Source of the DNA: Maribacter caenipelagi
GTDB taxonomy: Bacteria > Bacteroidota > Bacteroidia > Flavobacteriales > Flavobacteriaceae
Assembly: GCF_004364175.1 (NCBI RefSeq)
Contig: NZ_SNZW01000014.1
Span: 124,001 to 188,000, forward strand
Length of the DNA stretch: 64,000 nucleotides
Direction: 5' to 3'
Made by a program: the position numbers and the translations under genes. Positions within the stretch are counted from its first letter, which is position 1. Each line of letters begins with the position of its first letter. Below, in pieces: positions 8,630 to 18,026 of the stretch. The notes below the pieces were generated by a model. It saw only the letters and a program-made list of their open reading frames with translations. It had not been told where the DNA came from and ran no database searches.

Positions 8630-10534
8630 ATGACCGGCAGCTTACTTTTTGATGCAATTGTTTTCCTGTTGGGAGCAATCATTTGTGTTTCTATAGCTAA
8701 AAAATTAGGACTTAGCTCTGTATTGGGCTACCTAATGGCCGGGGTAATTATAGGTCCCTATGTATTAGGATTTATAGGGGAAGAAGGGGAAGATATTCTT
8801 CATTTTGCTGAATTCGGAGTTGTGGTAATGCTATTCTTGATTGGACTTGAAATTGAGCCAAAGAATTTCTGGAATATGCGTAAAACCATTGCTGGAATGG
8901 GTGGATTACAAGTTGGGGGCACCATGTTATTAGCGTACATCTTTTTTATACTATTAGATTATGATTGGAAAGTTTCGCTTGTCATTTCTATGGCAGTAGC
9001 CCTATCATCTACCGCAATAGCCATGCAGACCATTAAAGAAAAGGGACTATTGGAAACCACATTTGGCAATTCTGCCTTTTCTATACTATTGTTTCAAGAT
9101 ATCATTGTGATTATAATGTTAGGTGCTATTCCGTTGCTTTCAAATACAGATGTAGCATCTACTACTGACAATCATGAAGCCGGTAGCAATCTTTTAGATG
9201 GACTACCTATGGGATACCAGACCCTTGCCATTATTCTATCTGTGGCATTAATCATAGTTGCGGGGCAGTATTTAATAGTTCCGATGTTAAGAAAAGTAGC
9301 TCAAACCGGTGTTCGAGAATTATTAATTGCGTCTGCTCTTTTAATCGTATTTAGTATTTCTTTTTTAATGGAATATGTAGGGCTCTCACCAGCCTTAGGA
9401 GCTTTCTTAGGTGGGGTAGTACTATCTAACAGTGAATATAAACATGAGCTAGAAAGCACCTTAGAACCCTTTAAAAATCTGTTACTAGGTCTCTTCTTTA
9501 TTGCTGTTGGGGCTTCGATAAACTTTGTGGTTATTGCAAAAATGCCGTTGACCATCGGCGGAATTTTAATAGCTGTAATATTGATTAAAGCCTTGGTTCT
9601 GTTCATTACCGGAACGGTGTTTATAATGAAGCTTGACCAGAAACTATTATTAACCTTCGGACTGGCACAAATTGGTGAATTTGCCTTCGTACTACTCTCG
9701 TTTGCATTTCAATTGAATATTCTAGAACAAGAACAAATGGATATTTTATTGGTAATTACTGCCTTGAGCATGTCTATTACACCAATTGTAAGTATTGTAA
9801 ACGAACGATTGATTCTTCCGAATATTGGAACCAAAGAATCTATAAAAAGACCTATGGACCACATTGCAAAATCGCAAAATGTTATTCTTGTAGGCTTCGG
9901 TCATTTTGGTAGTACAGTTGGTCGTTTTTTAAGGTCGCATGGTATTGAACCAACAGTATTGGACCAAGATTCTAATCGAGTCGACTTTCTTCGTAAAATG
10001 GGATTTGAGGTGTATTATGGCGATGCCACACGTATTGATCTATTAGAATCTGCAGGTATTGCACAAGCCAAAATATTAATCTGTGCCATAGACAACCCAA
10101 GTGTTACAAAAGAAATTACCAAAATGGTCAAAGAAAAATACCCTCATGTAGAACTTATGATACGGGCTCAAAATAGATATGATGCCTACGAATTGTTGAA
10201 TATGGGTATGGAGAATATTTATCGAGAATCTCTAGATACTTCACTTTCATTAGCAAAAGATGTTTTAAGCAAACTTGGCTTTAGAAAATACACTTTAAAT
10301 CAACAGGTACAGAATTTCATTAAATACGATGAAACAAGTTTAAGAAGGTTGGCCGCTGAACCAAAAGGAGAAGAAAACTATATTTTTAAAGCTCGTAAAG
10401 AATTAGAGGAGCAACAACGATTATTAGAAGAAGATTTTAAAAGAGGTATTGTTGAATACGATAATCATTGGGATAGTGAATCTATCAGAAAAATATTAGA
10501 GACGCAACAAGATAATAATCCGACTTCCACCTAA
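8630..10534 (+). CDS. KefB/KefC-type monovalent cation:proton antiporter (CPA2)
   Basis: The 634-residue protein has an N-terminal transport domain of about twelve membrane segments (residues 1-385, with GVIIGPYVLGF, FLIGLEIEPKNFW and the SLSSTAIAMQ-type segment) and a C-terminal RCK/TrkA-N domain starting at about 420 (VILVGFGHFGSTVGRFL, then YYGDATRIDLLESAGI). A charged coiled-coil tail follows. It exports potassium in exchange for protons, protecting against electrophiles by acidifying the cytoplasm, gated by the RCK domain and the KefF partner encoded just upstream. Confidence 0.92.
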   Translation: MTGSLLFDAIVFLLGAIICVSIAKKLGLSSVLGYLMAGVIIGPYVLGFIGEEGEDILHFAEFGVVVMLFLIGLEIEPKNFWNMRKTIAGMGGLQVGGTMLLAYIFFILLDYDWKVSLVISMAVALSSTAIAMQTIKEKGLLETTFGNSAFSILLFQDIIVIIMLGAIPLLSNTDVASTTDNHEAGSNLLDGLPMGYQTLAIILSVALIIVAGQYLIVPMLRKVAQTGVRELLIASALLIVFSISFLMEYVGLSPALGAFLGGVVLSNSEYKHELESTLEPFKNLLLGLFFIAVGASINFVVIAKMPLTIGGILIAVILIKALVLFITGTVFIMKLDQKLLLTFGLAQIGEFAFVLLSFAFQLNILEQEQMDILLVITALSMSITPIVSIVNERLILPNIGTKESIKRPMDHIAKSQNVILVGFGHFGSTVGRFLRSHGIEPTVLDQDSNRVDFLRKMGFEVYYGDATRIDLLESAGIAQAKILICAIDNPSVTKEITKMVKEKYPHVELMIRAQNRYDAYELLNMGMENIYRESLDTSLSLAKDVLSKLGFRKYTLNQQVQNFIKYDETSLRRLAAEPKGEENYIFKARKELEEQQRLLEEDFKRGIVEYDNHWDSESIRKILETQQDNNPTST

Positions 10535-10715
10535 TTTCCCTTTTTCTATCGAAATATTAAATTTTTAACTTCTAAAAAAGATTAAAGGTTCATAGAAAAA
10601 TTGCCTGCTCTACTATTTATAATTTATTTATGAGGTTTTAGATTAAACCATTATTTCATCTACATGTCAAAGTATTGAATGTAAAATAAAAGTTTAACCT
10701 TTTAAATTTAAAACG

Positions 10716-11306
10716 ATGAAAACAAATACTAAAACATACGTAGTACTAGGTTTATTTCTAATAGCATTTGCTTTACCAAGTACAGCTCAAACCCGTAAAA
10801 GAACGGCAACAAAAACAACGACTACGAGAACTACAACTGTTACTAAAACTCCAGGTAGAGTTTCAAGTAAAAGAGTTCAGTATAGAACACCTACAAAGAA
10901 AGTAGTATCGGTTAGAAATGTACCTAATAAAACTGTAGTAAAACATAATGGTCAAAATTATTACTATTCTAATAATAGATATTATACCGCATCTCGGGGT
11001 AGATATATCGCCATTGCACCTAAGGTAGGGTTTAGAATAAACACTTTACCTCCAAACTATGCTAGGGTTCGTTTCAACAACAATTTGTACTTTAATGTTG
11101 GTGGCACCTTTTATATTGAGGCAAATTCAGGATATGAAGTTGTAGATCCTGAAATCGGAACTATAGTTTATGAATTACCAGATGGATATGAAAAAGCGAC
11201 CATTGATGGTTTTACCTATTACGAGTACGCTAACATACTGTATGAAAAAATACAAATAGACGGCTCTAGAGCCTACGAGGTTGTTGGTATTATTGATATG
11301 GAATAG
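10716..11306 (+). CDS. DUF6515 family exported protein
   Basis: The 196-residue protein has a signal peptide ending at STAQ, then a threonine/arginine/lysine-rich linker (residues 25-75, very basic), then repeated YYYSNNRYYT, LPPNYARVRFNNNLYFNVGGTFYI and GFTYYEYANILYEK strands. These tyrosine-rich repeats are what I know as DUF6515. Function is unknown; location should be periplasmic or surface. It is followed at once by a strong terminator and appears monocistronic. Confidence 0.75.
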   Translation: MKTNTKTYVVLGLFLIAFALPSTAQTRKRTATKTTTTRTTTVTKTPGRVSSKRVQYRTPTKKVVSVRNVPNKTVVKHNGQNYYYSNNRYYTASRGRYIAIAPKVGFRINTLPPNYARVRFNNNLYFNVGGTFYIEANSGYEVVDPEIGTIVYELPDGYEKATIDGFTYYEYANILYEKIQIDGSRAYEVVGIIDME

Positions 11307-11321
11307 TTACATATAAATTTT

Positions 11322-11364
11322 AAAAAAAAGGGCTTACAAAAAAATTCGTAAGCCCTTTTTTTAT
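11322..11364 (+). terminator. intrinsic terminator after the DUF6515 gene
   Basis: The 8-bp stem GGGCTTAC (11330-11337) pairs with GTAAGCCC (11348-11355), flanked by an A-run and a run of seven T. Confidence 0.9.
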
Positions 11365-11468
11365 TTCACTCTTTTAAACATGATTTTGGTTAGGTTTAGA
11401 AGAATCTGAATTTCTTAATTTTACCCAAGTAACTAGATTAGGATTCAAAACCTTTTTATACTTAGAGT

Positions 11469-12086
11469 ATGTTATCAATAAATCAATTCATTATAATTTG
11501 TATGCTCATTTTTTTAGGTCCTTCGGGTGCTATATCCAAAGATGCAAAGCCTGTTAAAAACTCACTTTTATTTGATATTATACACAAAGAAAAAGTTATC
11601 GGCAGCTTAAAGGCTTCAAAAACAATTAAAGATTCTAAAGCTCATTACCATAGTGTAACTTCAATAAGCACAAGAATTATTAAGGAAATAGATGTGAACT
11701 ATATGTTCAACGTTACCTATGAGGACAAAAAATTAATGAGGGCAAACGTACTTATAGATGTGAATGATAAACCTTACGCAGACATTCTTACCAATTGGGA
11801 AATAGATTATTACCAAATTTCAAAGAATGACAAAAAAGAATTGGTGGTCGAAGAGGAAATCAACTACGCCACCATATTGCTTTATTTTAATGAACCAATA
11901 AATGTAAAGCGATGTTATTCTGAACAAGACGGAAGCTTTAATACCATTGAAGTCTTGGGCAATCATTCATATAAAAAGATAAATTCTAAAAACCATGAGA
12001 ACATTTACTACTATAAAAATGGCTTTTTAGAAAAAGCAGAAATTAATGGGGGATTGGTGAAGTTTGACATTGTTGCTCAAAAATGA
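11469..12086 (+). CDS. DUF6134 family exported protein
   Basis: The 205-residue protein has an N-terminal hydrophobic signal (residues 1-24) and a body that reads as DUF6134: FDIIHKEKVIGSLKASKTI, TRIIKEIDVNYMFNV, and CYSEQDGSFNTIEVLGNHSYK. The fold is probably a beta-rich, lipocalin-like structure. Function is unknown. It is followed after 30 bases by a patatin-like gene on the same strand, so the two may be co-transcribed. Confidence 0.75.
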   Translation: MLSINQFIIICMLIFLGPSGAISKDAKPVKNSLLFDIIHKEKVIGSLKASKTIKDSKAHYHSVTSISTRIIKEIDVNYMFNVTYEDKKLMRANVLIDVNDKPYADILTNWEIDYYQISKNDKKELVVEEEINYATILLYFNEPINVKRCYSEQDGSFNTIEVLGNHSYKKINSKNHENIYYYKNGFLEKAEINGGLVKFDIVAQK

Positions 12087-12116
12087 TTATTTTAAAGCAT
12101 ATTCAGCATATTAATT

Positions 12117-12878
12117 ATGACAAATACGGGATTAGTACTATCAGGCGGAGGTATTAGGGGAGTAGCACATATCGGAGTGATAAAAGCATTAGAAGAACAC
12201 GATATCTATCCTACTCATATCTCTGGTACAAGTGCAGGTGCCATTGTCGGCGCTTTATATGCCGGTGGTATAAATTGGGCAGATATACTTGAATTTTTTA
12301 AAGTAATCCCTATTTTTCATGCCAATAGATTTGCTCTTAAAAAACCTGGTTTTTTAGATACCGAGAAATTTTATGATGAATTCAAAAAGTTCTTTCCAGA
12401 TGACACGTTCGAATCACTTCCGAAAGCGCTTTTTATAACTGCTACCGATATTATTAAAGGAGAATTAAAGATTTTTGATGAAGGAGAATTAATTAAACCG
12501 ATACTTGCATCGGCAACTTTTCCTGGTGTTTTTTCCCCTATTAATATTGATGGCTCATTTTATGTAGATGGTGGTGTATTAAACAATTTTCCAATTGAGC
12601 CATTGAAACCTTCTTGCGACAAAATAATCGGTAGCTACGTGAATGCGCTAAAGGCTATTAAAATAAAGGACTTAAAACATTCTTATAATGTATTGGACAG
12701 AGCTTACAAAATAAAATCTGCCTCTGAATCTATTGCAAAATTTTCAGAATGTGAACTCGTTATTTCACCCGAAGAGCTTTGTGACTATGGCACATTTGAT
12801 ATGAGATCGATAGATGCCATTTTTGAAATTGGGTATAATAGCGCTGTAAATACGTTAAAAGAACAAGGATATTTATAG
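12117..12878 (+). CDS. patatin-like phospholipase (RssA-type)
   Basis: The 253-residue protein has all patatin elements. The oxyanion-hole glycine motif SGGGIRG is at residues 9-15. The nucleophile elbow GTSAG has Ser39. The catalytic aspartate lies in a DGG motif near residue 150. There is no signal peptide, so it is cytoplasmic, like RssA. It hydrolyses acyl esters or phospholipids by a Ser-Asp dyad. It follows the DUF6134 gene closely and converges on the DEAD-like gene. Confidence 0.92.
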   Translation: MTNTGLVLSGGGIRGVAHIGVIKALEEHDIYPTHISGTSAGAIVGALYAGGINWADILEFFKVIPIFHANRFALKKPGFLDTEKFYDEFKKFFPDDTFESLPKALFITATDIIKGELKIFDEGELIKPILASATFPGVFSPINIDGSFYVDGGVLNNFPIEPLKPSCDKIIGSYVNALKAIKIKDLKHSYNVLDRAYKIKSASESIAKFSECELVISPEELCDYGTFDMRSIDAIFEIGYNSAVNTLKEQGYL

Positions 12879-12895
12879 TAATAAGAAAGTGAATT

Positions 12896-13507
12896 TTATA
12901 GCTTTACATGGTTAGCACGTTCCATAAAGTAATCTTCAAATCGTTCTAATTTTGGATGCATTTTCTCTGAATATATTACATACTGGCATTTCATAATACT
13001 CTGCGCAACCGTAATCATTGCTGTATAGTCTGATTTTTGGATTAAGAAATCACCATCATCAATACTACATATTTTTAATTGAGATGTACTAACACCATTT
13101 AACAAAAACAACTTGTGTAGGGTAGTAGGGGTCGTAATCAAAATATCTATTCCTTCAAATATTTCTGATTTCTGAATATCTATATGCAGCTCTTTATAAC
13201 TAGCATACACTCGTAATGAACAGTACTTAGTGTATCTTAAAAACTCTTCATAAAGTTCTAGTACTTTTTCTTTGTTCTGAACCACTACAACGGCTCTAGG
13301 TGCATTACCTTCTGCTTTACATTTTAATTTTTGTAAAGTGGTAAGTATTAAAGTTGTTGTTTTACCATTGTCTTTTGCTGCTGTACAATATACATTCGCA
13401 CCACTTTTAATGATAGGAATACTTTTCTTTTGAAACGGTGTTGGCTCATCTATAGAAAATTCTTCTAAAGTTTCAAGTATGTATGGGTTCAGTTTTTTAA
13501 AAGACAT
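12896..13507 (-). CDS. degenerate DEAD/DEAH-box-like protein, N-terminal RecA domain only
   Basis: The 203-residue protein aligns by eye with the first RecA domain of DEAD helicases: a Q-motif-like start (EPTPFQKKSIPII), a P-loop position reading AAKDNGKTTT instead of AxTGSGKT, TPTTLHKLF in place of TPGRL, and DDGD in place of DEAD. The second RecA domain is missing but the gene ends with a normal stop and has a good promoter. ATP hydrolysis and unwinding are doubtful. It may be a regulator or partner of a full helicase such as the one at 20.6 kb. I have seen similar short proteins in flavobacteria, but the role is unknown. Confidence 0.75.
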   Translation of the reverse strand: MSFKKLNPYILETLEEFSIDEPTPFQKKSIPIIKSGANVYCTAAKDNGKTTTLILTTLQKLKCKAEGNAPRAVVVVQNKEKVLELYEEFLRYTKYCSLRVYASYKELHIDIQKSEIFEGIDILITTPTTLHKLFLLNGVSTSQLKICSIDDGDFLIQKSDYTAMITVAQSIMKCQYVIYSEKMHPKLERFEDYFMERANHVKL

Positions 13508-13553
13508 AATATGTTTTATAAAATTCTACGTTTATTAAGAATATATAATTTTG

Positions 13554-13561
13554 CAAAGATA
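13554..13561 (-). promoter_or_regulatory. minus-7 promoter element of the DEAD-like gene
   Basis: On the minus strand this reads TATCTTTG, a full match to TAnnTTTG, 47 bases upstream of the ATG. No clear TTG minus-33 element is visible. Confidence 0.5.
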
Positions 13562-13629
13562 CAGCCTACTTACGGGCTAACGATATTATAGGGCTCTATT
13601 TTCTTATTACAAGAAGGCAACACCATTTC

Positions 13630-14529
13630 TTATGAATATAATATTAGAAAGACACCAAGCATAATACCTGCTAGCGGTATAAGTTTTTTACGCTTGTTCT
13701 GCTCCTTAAATATAAAACCACCCACAACTACGGCTATCAATATTTGACTACGTTTAATAGCAGAAAGTAACATAATCAACGCCTCCGGGTCTTGTAATGC
13801 CTTAAAATAAAAATAGTCCGCAGTTTGCAAGAGAATACCCACCATAGGTATCGTCCATCGCCATTTGAAAGTGCCTTTTAAATTCGGATTAGTAGATCGT
13901 GTAATAAGAACTACCATCCCAATAATCAACATGGTGTATGTGCAGAACCAAAACTGTAGGGTAGGGGGATTTAATTCTAAACTCTGTATCAAAAACTTAT
14001 CGTACAATCCGCTTGAAGCACCTAAAAATGTGGCTCCTATAATGGCGAATATCCATTTATTGTTCTTAAAGTTTATACCTTCTTTTTTTCCGATTTTAGA
14101 ATATAGGAAAACGGAAAATATAATTAAGAAGAAACCGATCCACTGCCAAAAATTAGGGCGTTCTTGATAAATAAAAATTGCACCAATAAAAGTAAAAAAC
14201 GGACCTGCAGAACGTATGGGTGTTACAATCGTAATAGGTAAATGTTTCAAAGCTTGATATGCCAATACCCATGAAGAAGCCATAATCATGGCTTTTATGA
14301 TAATGAACCCATGTGTTTTTAAGGAAATATCAGATACAAATAAATCAATTGCCTGAAGTTCTTCAGGATAGTATTTTGAACCGATTAACAGTGGCAAAAA
14401 CAATAAAAAACCAGCGATTAAAGTACCTAAAAGAACAGAAAAGGCATCATTACCTTGTACGGCATGTTTTTTACATAAGTTGTGTAATCCTAAAAAAAGC
14501 GCTGCTAAAAGTCCGAGGTACATCCACAT
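13630..14529 (-). CDS. EamA-family (drug/metabolite superfamily) transporter
   Basis: The 299-residue protein has ten hydrophobic segments in two halves of five, the duplicated EamA layout. KHLPITIVTPIRSAGPFFTFIGAIFIYQERP in the first half and ALIMLLSAIKRSQILIAVVVGGFIFKEQ in the second are the matching repeat segments. It is an inner-membrane exporter or importer of a small metabolite, which sequence cannot name. It is transcribed away from the aldehyde-reductase operon's end, with a terminator between them. Confidence 0.88.
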   Translation of the reverse strand: MWMYLGLLAALFLGLHNLCKKHAVQGNDAFSVLLGTLIAGFLLFLPLLIGSKYYPEELQAIDLFVSDISLKTHGFIIIKAMIMASSWVLAYQALKHLPITIVTPIRSAGPFFTFIGAIFIYQERPNFWQWIGFFLIIFSVFLYSKIGKKEGINFKNNKWIFAIIGATFLGASSGLYDKFLIQSLELNPPTLQFWFCTYTMLIIGMVVLITRSTNPNLKGTFKWRWTIPMVGILLQTADYFYFKALQDPEALIMLLSAIKRSQILIAVVVGGFIFKEQNKRKKLIPLAGIMLGVFLILYS

Positions 14530-14618
14530 AATGCGCGCGAAGATATTGGTTTTTAGTTTTTCTGAAGTATAGATTTGAAAATCATCTACTATTATAAATT
14601 CACAATTTAATTAAATAA

Positions 14619-14648
14619 AAAGAGCCGCCTTATAAAGGGCAGCTCTTT
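14619..14648 (-). terminator. terminator of the TetR/aldehyde-reductase operon
   Basis: AAAGAGC (14619-14625) pairs with GCTCTTT (14642-14648), with an inner GCC/GGC extension after one mismatch. On the minus strand it ends in a T-run. Confidence 0.75.
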
Positions 14649-14673
14649 CCAAGAAATATAATGTTTGACGTAC

Positions 14674-15831
14674 TTAGTAAGCCATTTTAACAATTTTCTG
14701 AGCGTCTTCTGGCAATAAAGCTTGACGTTCTCCTAATTTCCAACCACGATCTGTAAATCGCTTAGAAATTTCTTCGGCAGTACCTTCATAATCTTTAGTG
14801 TAATCAGATAACTTGGTATCGATACCTAACTGATGAAAGAATGCCTCGGTTTTTTCAATGGCTGCATAAGCCTTATCATCAATACTACCTTCGGTTACAT
14901 TCCAAACTCGTTCGCCGTACTGTGCTAATTTTTCTTTTTTAGCTTCGAAATTGTACTTATAGTGACTTGGCGCTATAATGGCTAGTGTACGTGCATGATC
15001 AATACCGAACAACGCCGTTAATTCATGACCCATCATATGCACTGCCCAATCACCTGGCACTCCCTTTTGAATTAATCCGTTCAATGCCATTGTACAGCTC
15101 CACATAAAATCTGCAGCCGGTTTATAGTCTGTTGGATCCTTCAATACTTTTGGAGCAACTTCTATCAAAGTCTGCAAAATACTTTCTGCAAATCTATCTT
15201 GTAAAGATGCACCTATAGGGTAGGTCATGTATTGTTCCAGTACATGTGTAAAAGCATCAGTAATACCATTTGCTAATTGACGCTCAGGTATTGATTTAAT
15301 TACCTGTGGGTCTAAAATTGAAAACTCAGGAAACAATCCTGGTCCGCCCATGGCTAATTTCTCTTTGGTTTCCGCTCTTGTAATTACCGCACCTGAATTC
15401 ATTTCTGAACCTGTTGCCGGTAAGGTTAAAACGGTACCAAAAGGCATTCCTTCTTTAGATCTGATATTCTTTGTCAAGATATCCCAAGGAGAATCTCCAT
15501 CATATATCGATGCGGCAGATAAAAATTTTGTTCCGTCTATTACTGATCCTCCACCAACTGCCAATAAATAGGTAATCTTTTTATCTTTTATTACCTCTAA
15601 TGCTTCCATCAGCACGGCATATTCAGGATTTGCAGGTATACCACCAAACTCAGTTACATCTACCTTAGACAATGCTTTGGTAACTTGTTCGTAAATACCG
15701 TTTTTCTTTATACTTCCGCCACCGTAAAGCAGTAGTACTTTAGCATCTGCGGGAATTTCACTTTCTAATTTCGCTATGGTATCCTTTCCAAAAATAATTT
15801 TGGTCGGATTCTTAAATTCAAAATTGTTCAT
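14674..15831 (-). CDS. iron-containing alcohol dehydrogenase, YqhD-like aldehyde reductase
   Basis: The 385-residue protein is a group III metal-dependent alcohol dehydrogenase. It shows the nucleotide-binding GGGSVIDGTKF motif near residue 100 and the metal-ligand segments ANGITDAFTHVLEQYM and GHELTALFGIDHARTLAI. Length and motifs match YqhD/BDH, which use NADPH to reduce short-chain and peroxidation-derived aldehydes. It is the last gene of the operon tetR, NmrA-like gene, nitroreductase, dehydrogenase. That context points to an aldehyde- or electrophile-inducible detoxification unit. Confidence 0.9.
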   Translation of the reverse strand: MNNFEFKNPTKIIFGKDTIAKLESEIPADAKVLLLYGGGSIKKNGIYEQVTKALSKVDVTEFGGIPANPEYAVLMEALEVIKDKKITYLLAVGGGSVIDGTKFLSAASIYDGDSPWDILTKNIRSKEGMPFGTVLTLPATGSEMNSGAVITRAETKEKLAMGGPGLFPEFSILDPQVIKSIPERQLANGITDAFTHVLEQYMTYPIGASLQDRFAESILQTLIEVAPKVLKDPTDYKPAADFMWSCTMALNGLIQKGVPGDWAVHMMGHELTALFGIDHARTLAIIAPSHYKYNFEAKKEKLAQYGERVWNVTEGSIDDKAYAAIEKTEAFFHQLGIDTKLSDYTKDYEGTAEEISKRFTDRGWKLGERQALLPEDAQKIVKMAY

Positions 15832-15881
15832 TTTCTCTCTTCTTTTTAATTTATAATCTATTCTTATAGTTTAATAAACGA

Positions 15882-16514
15882 TTACTCGATAACCGTTACC
15901 AAGTCTTTCATTGGTTTTCTCACCTTTACTAGATTCACCAACCAATCTTCACTTTCATTTCTATACCCCAATGGCAATAAAACTGCACTACGCAATCCTT
16001 TTTCTCGTAATCCTAAAATTTTGTCTACCGCAGCCGGATCAAACCCTTCAATAGGGGTAGCATCCACTTCTTCAAAAGCTGCTGCTGCAATAGCTTGCGA
16101 AAAAGCAATATATGCTTGCTTTGCTGCATGATTAAAGTTCTCTTCTTCATCTTTCTGTGGATAAGAATCTAGCAACATCTTACGATAATTTTCCCATCCT
16201 TCGTTTTTAAAACCTCTTATTTCATTGGTTAAATCGAACATATAATTTATTCTATCTTCGGTATAAGTATCCCAAGCTGCAAAAACAAGTAGGTGCGAGC
16301 AATCTGTAATCATAGATTGGTTCCAAGCTACGGGTCTGATCTGTTCCTTAATGTCTTGGTTCTTGACCACTATAATTTCAAAAGGCTGTAATCCGCTAGA
16401 TGTTGGTGCTAAACGAGCTGCTTCTAAAATACGTTCTACTTTATCTTCGGCTACTTTTTTACCGTTCATAGCCTTAGCGGCATATCTCCAATTTAATTTA
16501 TCTAATAATTCCAT
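15882..16514 (-). CDS. NAD(P)H-dependent nitroreductase-family flavoprotein
   Basis: The 210-residue protein is a paralog of the gene at 2.5 kb. It shares the start of the FMN loop (WRYAAKAMNG), the APTSSGLQPFEIIVV segment, the WNQSMITDCSHLLVFAAWD segment and the C-terminal LLPLGYRN. It should reduce nitro groups or quinones with FMN. It lies 10 bases after the NmrA-like gene and 50 bases before the dehydrogenase, in one operon under the TetR regulator. Confidence 0.9.
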   Translation of the reverse strand: MELLDKLNWRYAAKAMNGKKVAEDKVERILEAARLAPTSSGLQPFEIIVVKNQDIKEQIRPVAWNQSMITDCSHLLVFAAWDTYTEDRINYMFDLTNEIRGFKNEGWENYRKMLLDSYPQKDEEENFNHAAKQAYIAFSQAIAAAAFEEVDATPIEGFDPAAVDKILGLREKGLRSAVLLPLGYRNESEDWLVNLVKVRKPMKDLVTVIE

Positions 16515-16524
16515 TTTAATCTTT

Positions 16525-17196
16525 CTATTTTAAGTTGCGTTTTGCTAATTGTTCTATATCGTTAGATGTTATGATAACATCGCTATTGCTTTTAGTATTC
16601 GCTAAATTCACCATTGCTTGAGCTATGGTTTCTGCATTTATGATTTTGTACTTTTTCAACGGACCAAAAAATAGAGGCTGAATGGCTTTAAATACTACTA
16701 ATACTATTTTTTCAAGCATCCGTTGTTCATCTCTTTCCCCACCAATTAATGAGGGTCTTAAAATTGATGTATTGGGTATGCCTTGGTTGAAAACATCTTG
16801 CTCCATTTCTCCCTTTGTTCTATTATAGAACACTTTACTTTTTTTATTTGCCCCCATTGCAGATACCACTAAGTAGGTAGAGATTCCATTTTCTTTCGCC
16901 AATTTTGCCGCAGCAACAGGTATACCGTAATCAATGTCTTTGTAGCGTTTTTTATCTGGAGTTTTCTTTGCAGTAGTACCTATACAACAATACACTTCGT
17001 CTGCCGTGAATTCTTTTTCAAATTGGTCAAGCTCTAATAAGTTTCCAATATGCTGATGCACTTTATTAGGTAATCCTTCAATTCGTGATCTAGAAAATAA
17101 TTTTATAGTGTCGTACCTATCGTCATCAATTAACTTCTCTAATAACAGACCACCTGTTAAACCCGAAGCTCCTAATATTATAGCTGTTTTTTTCAT
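16525..17196 (-). CDS. NAD(P)H-binding atypical SDR (NmrA/HTATIP2-like)
   Basis: The 223-residue protein has the dinucleotide motif GASGLTGGLLLEKL at residues 9-22, an acidic YCCIGTTAKKTPDK segment, and YLVVSAMGAN plus YNRTKGEME, the tyrosine and lysine of the SDR active site in the atypical, HTATIP2-type arrangement. It is probably a cytoplasmic NADP(H)-binding oxidoreductase or redox sensor. The start is one base after the tetR stop, so translation is likely coupled. Confidence 0.85.
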   Translation of the reverse strand: MKKTAIILGASGLTGGLLLEKLIDDDRYDTIKLFSRSRIEGLPNKVHQHIGNLLELDQFEKEFTADEVYCCIGTTAKKTPDKKRYKDIDYGIPVAAAKLAKENGISTYLVVSAMGANKKSKVFYNRTKGEMEQDVFNQGIPNTSILRPSLIGGERDEQRMLEKIVLVVFKAIQPLFFGPLKKYKIINAETIAQAMVNLANTKSNSDVIITSNDIEQLAKRNLK

Positions 17197-17197
17197 A

Positions 17198-17782
17198 TTA
17201 CTTACAAGTTTTTATGCTGCTCCATGCCGCTTCATAAGCTTGCTCCAATTGCTCCTTATCTAATTTTACCGAACCTCTATTTTGGGCGATCATTAAAAAA
17301 GAAAGCGGATTAATTGCATAGGCATATAGCATATAATCTGACAATGGTTTTATAATACCTTCTTTTTTACCACGTGCCCATAAATCTAGTAGGGGTTGTA
17401 AGTGCTTAATACCTTCTTGTCTGCTTGCTTCATCTATCATCGGTGTATTATCACATTGTGCAAGAAACATGGCATCGGCACTTTCTTTCAATTTAAACTC
17501 TGCTATACGGTGCCAAATCACCTTAAAACCTTCTTCAACTGGCATAGTTTCGTAATATGTGGCAAAGGCATAAGCAGTGTAGTTAGCCTTAACCTCTATG
17601 TAGGTTTTATTTACCAAATCTTGTTTGTTTTCAAAATAGAGATATATGGTGGCGGGAGATACACAAGCCATTTTTGCAATCTTACTCATCGGTGTCGCAT
17701 GAAAACCATCATTGTTCACCAACTCTATAGTGGCATTTATTAATGCGTTTCGTTTATCTATGCTTTTCTGTAATGCTGCCAT
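17198..17782 (-). CDS. TetR/AcrR-family repressor
   Basis: The 194-residue protein has the N-terminal helix-turn-helix pattern of TetR: ALINATIELVNNDGFHATPMSKIAKMACVSPATIYLYFENKQDL. The C-terminal ligand domain is variable. It is the first gene of its own operon, and a 14-bp perfect palindrome lies just upstream of its promoter, so it almost certainly represses itself and the three reductase genes. The inducer is likely a reactive aldehyde, quinone or nitro compound, judged only from the enzymes it controls. Confidence 0.92.
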   Translation of the reverse strand: MAALQKSIDKRNALINATIELVNNDGFHATPMSKIAKMACVSPATIYLYFENKQDLVNKTYIEVKANYTAYAFATYYETMPVEEGFKVIWHRIAEFKLKESADAMFLAQCDNTPMIDEASRQEGIKHLQPLLDLWARGKKEGIIKPLSDYMLYAYAINPLSFLMIAQNRGSVKLDKEQLEQAYEAAWSSIKTCK

Positions 17783-17799
17783 ACTTATTATTTGTGTTT

Positions 17800-17826
17800 C
17801 AAAGTTACAGAAAATGAACGTTCATT
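17800..17826 (-). promoter_or_regulatory. promoter and TetR operator of the reductase operon
   Basis: On the minus strand TAACTTTG at 17800-17807 is a full TAnnTTTG minus-7 element, 18 bases before the tetR ATG. The perfect palindrome AATGAACGTTCATT at 17813-17826 sits directly upstream of it, in the spacer where RNA polymerase must bind. This is the expected layout for TetR autorepression. Confidence 0.75.
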
Positions 17827-18026
17827 CTTTTTTATTAACAGAACTTTAATTTGAACAGGATGAAAAGACGATAGAAAAACATAATGTCCTTATATATTCT
17901 AACAACATTCTATAAACAACTTATTTCATATTTCTCTAATTTTAGAAAGTAAATTATAGGTAGTTCCCTCGTTTTTTTAATTTCAAATTGAAGACATTAC
18001 GTTAATATCCCAAATTATTTTTGAAA

